A DNA stretch of 64,000 bases from Dicaeum eximium (taxonomy: Eukaryota; Chordata; Aves; Passeriformes; Dicaeidae). The stretch is taken from positions 744,001 through 808,000 of the forward strand of contig VWZP01007937.1 of the NCBI GenBank assembly GCA_013396995.1, read 5' to 3'. The position numbers and the translations under genes are program-made. Under the pieces are notes generated by a model. It made no database searches. It had not been told where the DNA came from and worked only from the letters and a program-made list of their open reading frames with translations. This document shows positions 63,483 to 64,000 of the stretch, piece by piece (positions within the stretch are counted from its first letter, which is position 1; each line of letters starts with the position of its first letter).

Positions 63483-64000
63483 TCCTTCTACAAAGATTAT
63501 GGAGAGTTTTCATTGTTTCCTGTTGATTTGCTGTGTAGGTGATTCCTGTGCCATGGGCTGTGAGGTGTGATGAGTATCCCATTGGGCCAGTGCTTAATTC
63601 AGGCCCTCTCTGAACCAGGCCAGGCACATCAAACCTATCTTCAGGGAGAAGACATTAATATGTAATCAACAATGAAATTAAGACTAAAAAGTTCTTCCGA
63701 GCAGGAATTTTGTATAATTAAACTGAACAGCCATCTTGACCAACAAAGCTTTATAGTATATAAAACAAAAGAAGACATTTAAGAAAAGATAAAGGAAAGC
63801 AATAGCAATGTAGGATATCAGGTAACTTCAGTATTTCTGCTGAAGGCTTGTGTTGCTGGTGTCCAAATTTCAGGCCCACTTAACAGATTCAAACAAGTGC
63901 AATACCTCTAAAAGTTGTTAATTTTGAAGGCGTAGTGTAGGCAGGAGAGGGAAAATGTTTCTTAATGTTATTATCTGACTATTTGAATGTTGACATTATC
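63483..64000. other. Non-coding stretch to the window end
   Basis: No gene, repeat or structured element is recognised in the last 518 bases. Confidence 0.55.

Overview
The window looks like AT-rich, non-coding DNA from a bird nuclear genome, either intergenic or deep intronic. The best evidence is a set of CR1 LINE 3' ends with the avian signature: a closing 'TTCCAACC...ATTCTRTGAT' block preceded by the end of the CR1 reverse-transcriptase reading frame. It is joined by solo LTRs of avian endogenous retroviruses. A neognath bird, perhaps a songbird, is my inference; the sequence does not fix the species. I found no host protein-coding exon, tRNA, rRNA, snRNA, recognisable microRNA, CRISPR array or bacterial-type gene. 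The open frames are short, lack recognisable domains and often lie inside CR1, LTR or low-complexity DNA.

Layout. From 1 to 19.7 kb there is no transposon I can recognise, only TTTG-type and poly-T tracts and a 124-base uninterrupted purine tract at 16.7 kb. At 19.7-20.3 kb lies a minus-strand solo LTR, followed 74 bases later by a perfect 22-bp inverted repeat with a 4-base loop. At 25.2-27.2 kb two CR1 fragments of one subfamily face opposite ways and form a long-range inverted repeat. A longer CR1 copy sits at 31.7-32.3 kb.

The most layered locus is 40.37-42.26 kb. It holds an internally deleted CR1 and a second LTR of the 19.7-kb family with near-identical 5-bp target duplications. A different solo LTR is nested inside that one, with a perfect CAAAG target duplication and an impure TTTC microsatellite containing the window's only N. 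CR1 fragments recur at 50.1, 55.0, 57.9 and 63.2 kb.

The transposon-poor stretches contain several segments whose composition and motif density resemble vertebrate conserved non-coding elements (near 7.2, 29.5, 30.7, 35.1, 38.1-38.7 and 52.4 kb), and a small CpG-enriched patch at 53.68-53.92 kb. These are candidates only and need alignment to other bird genomes. There is no gene system to assemble. I did not find a convincing new biological system; the most unusual signals are structural: the perfect hairpin, the nested LTRs, the 19-bp higher-order purine repeat and the opposed CR1 pairs.
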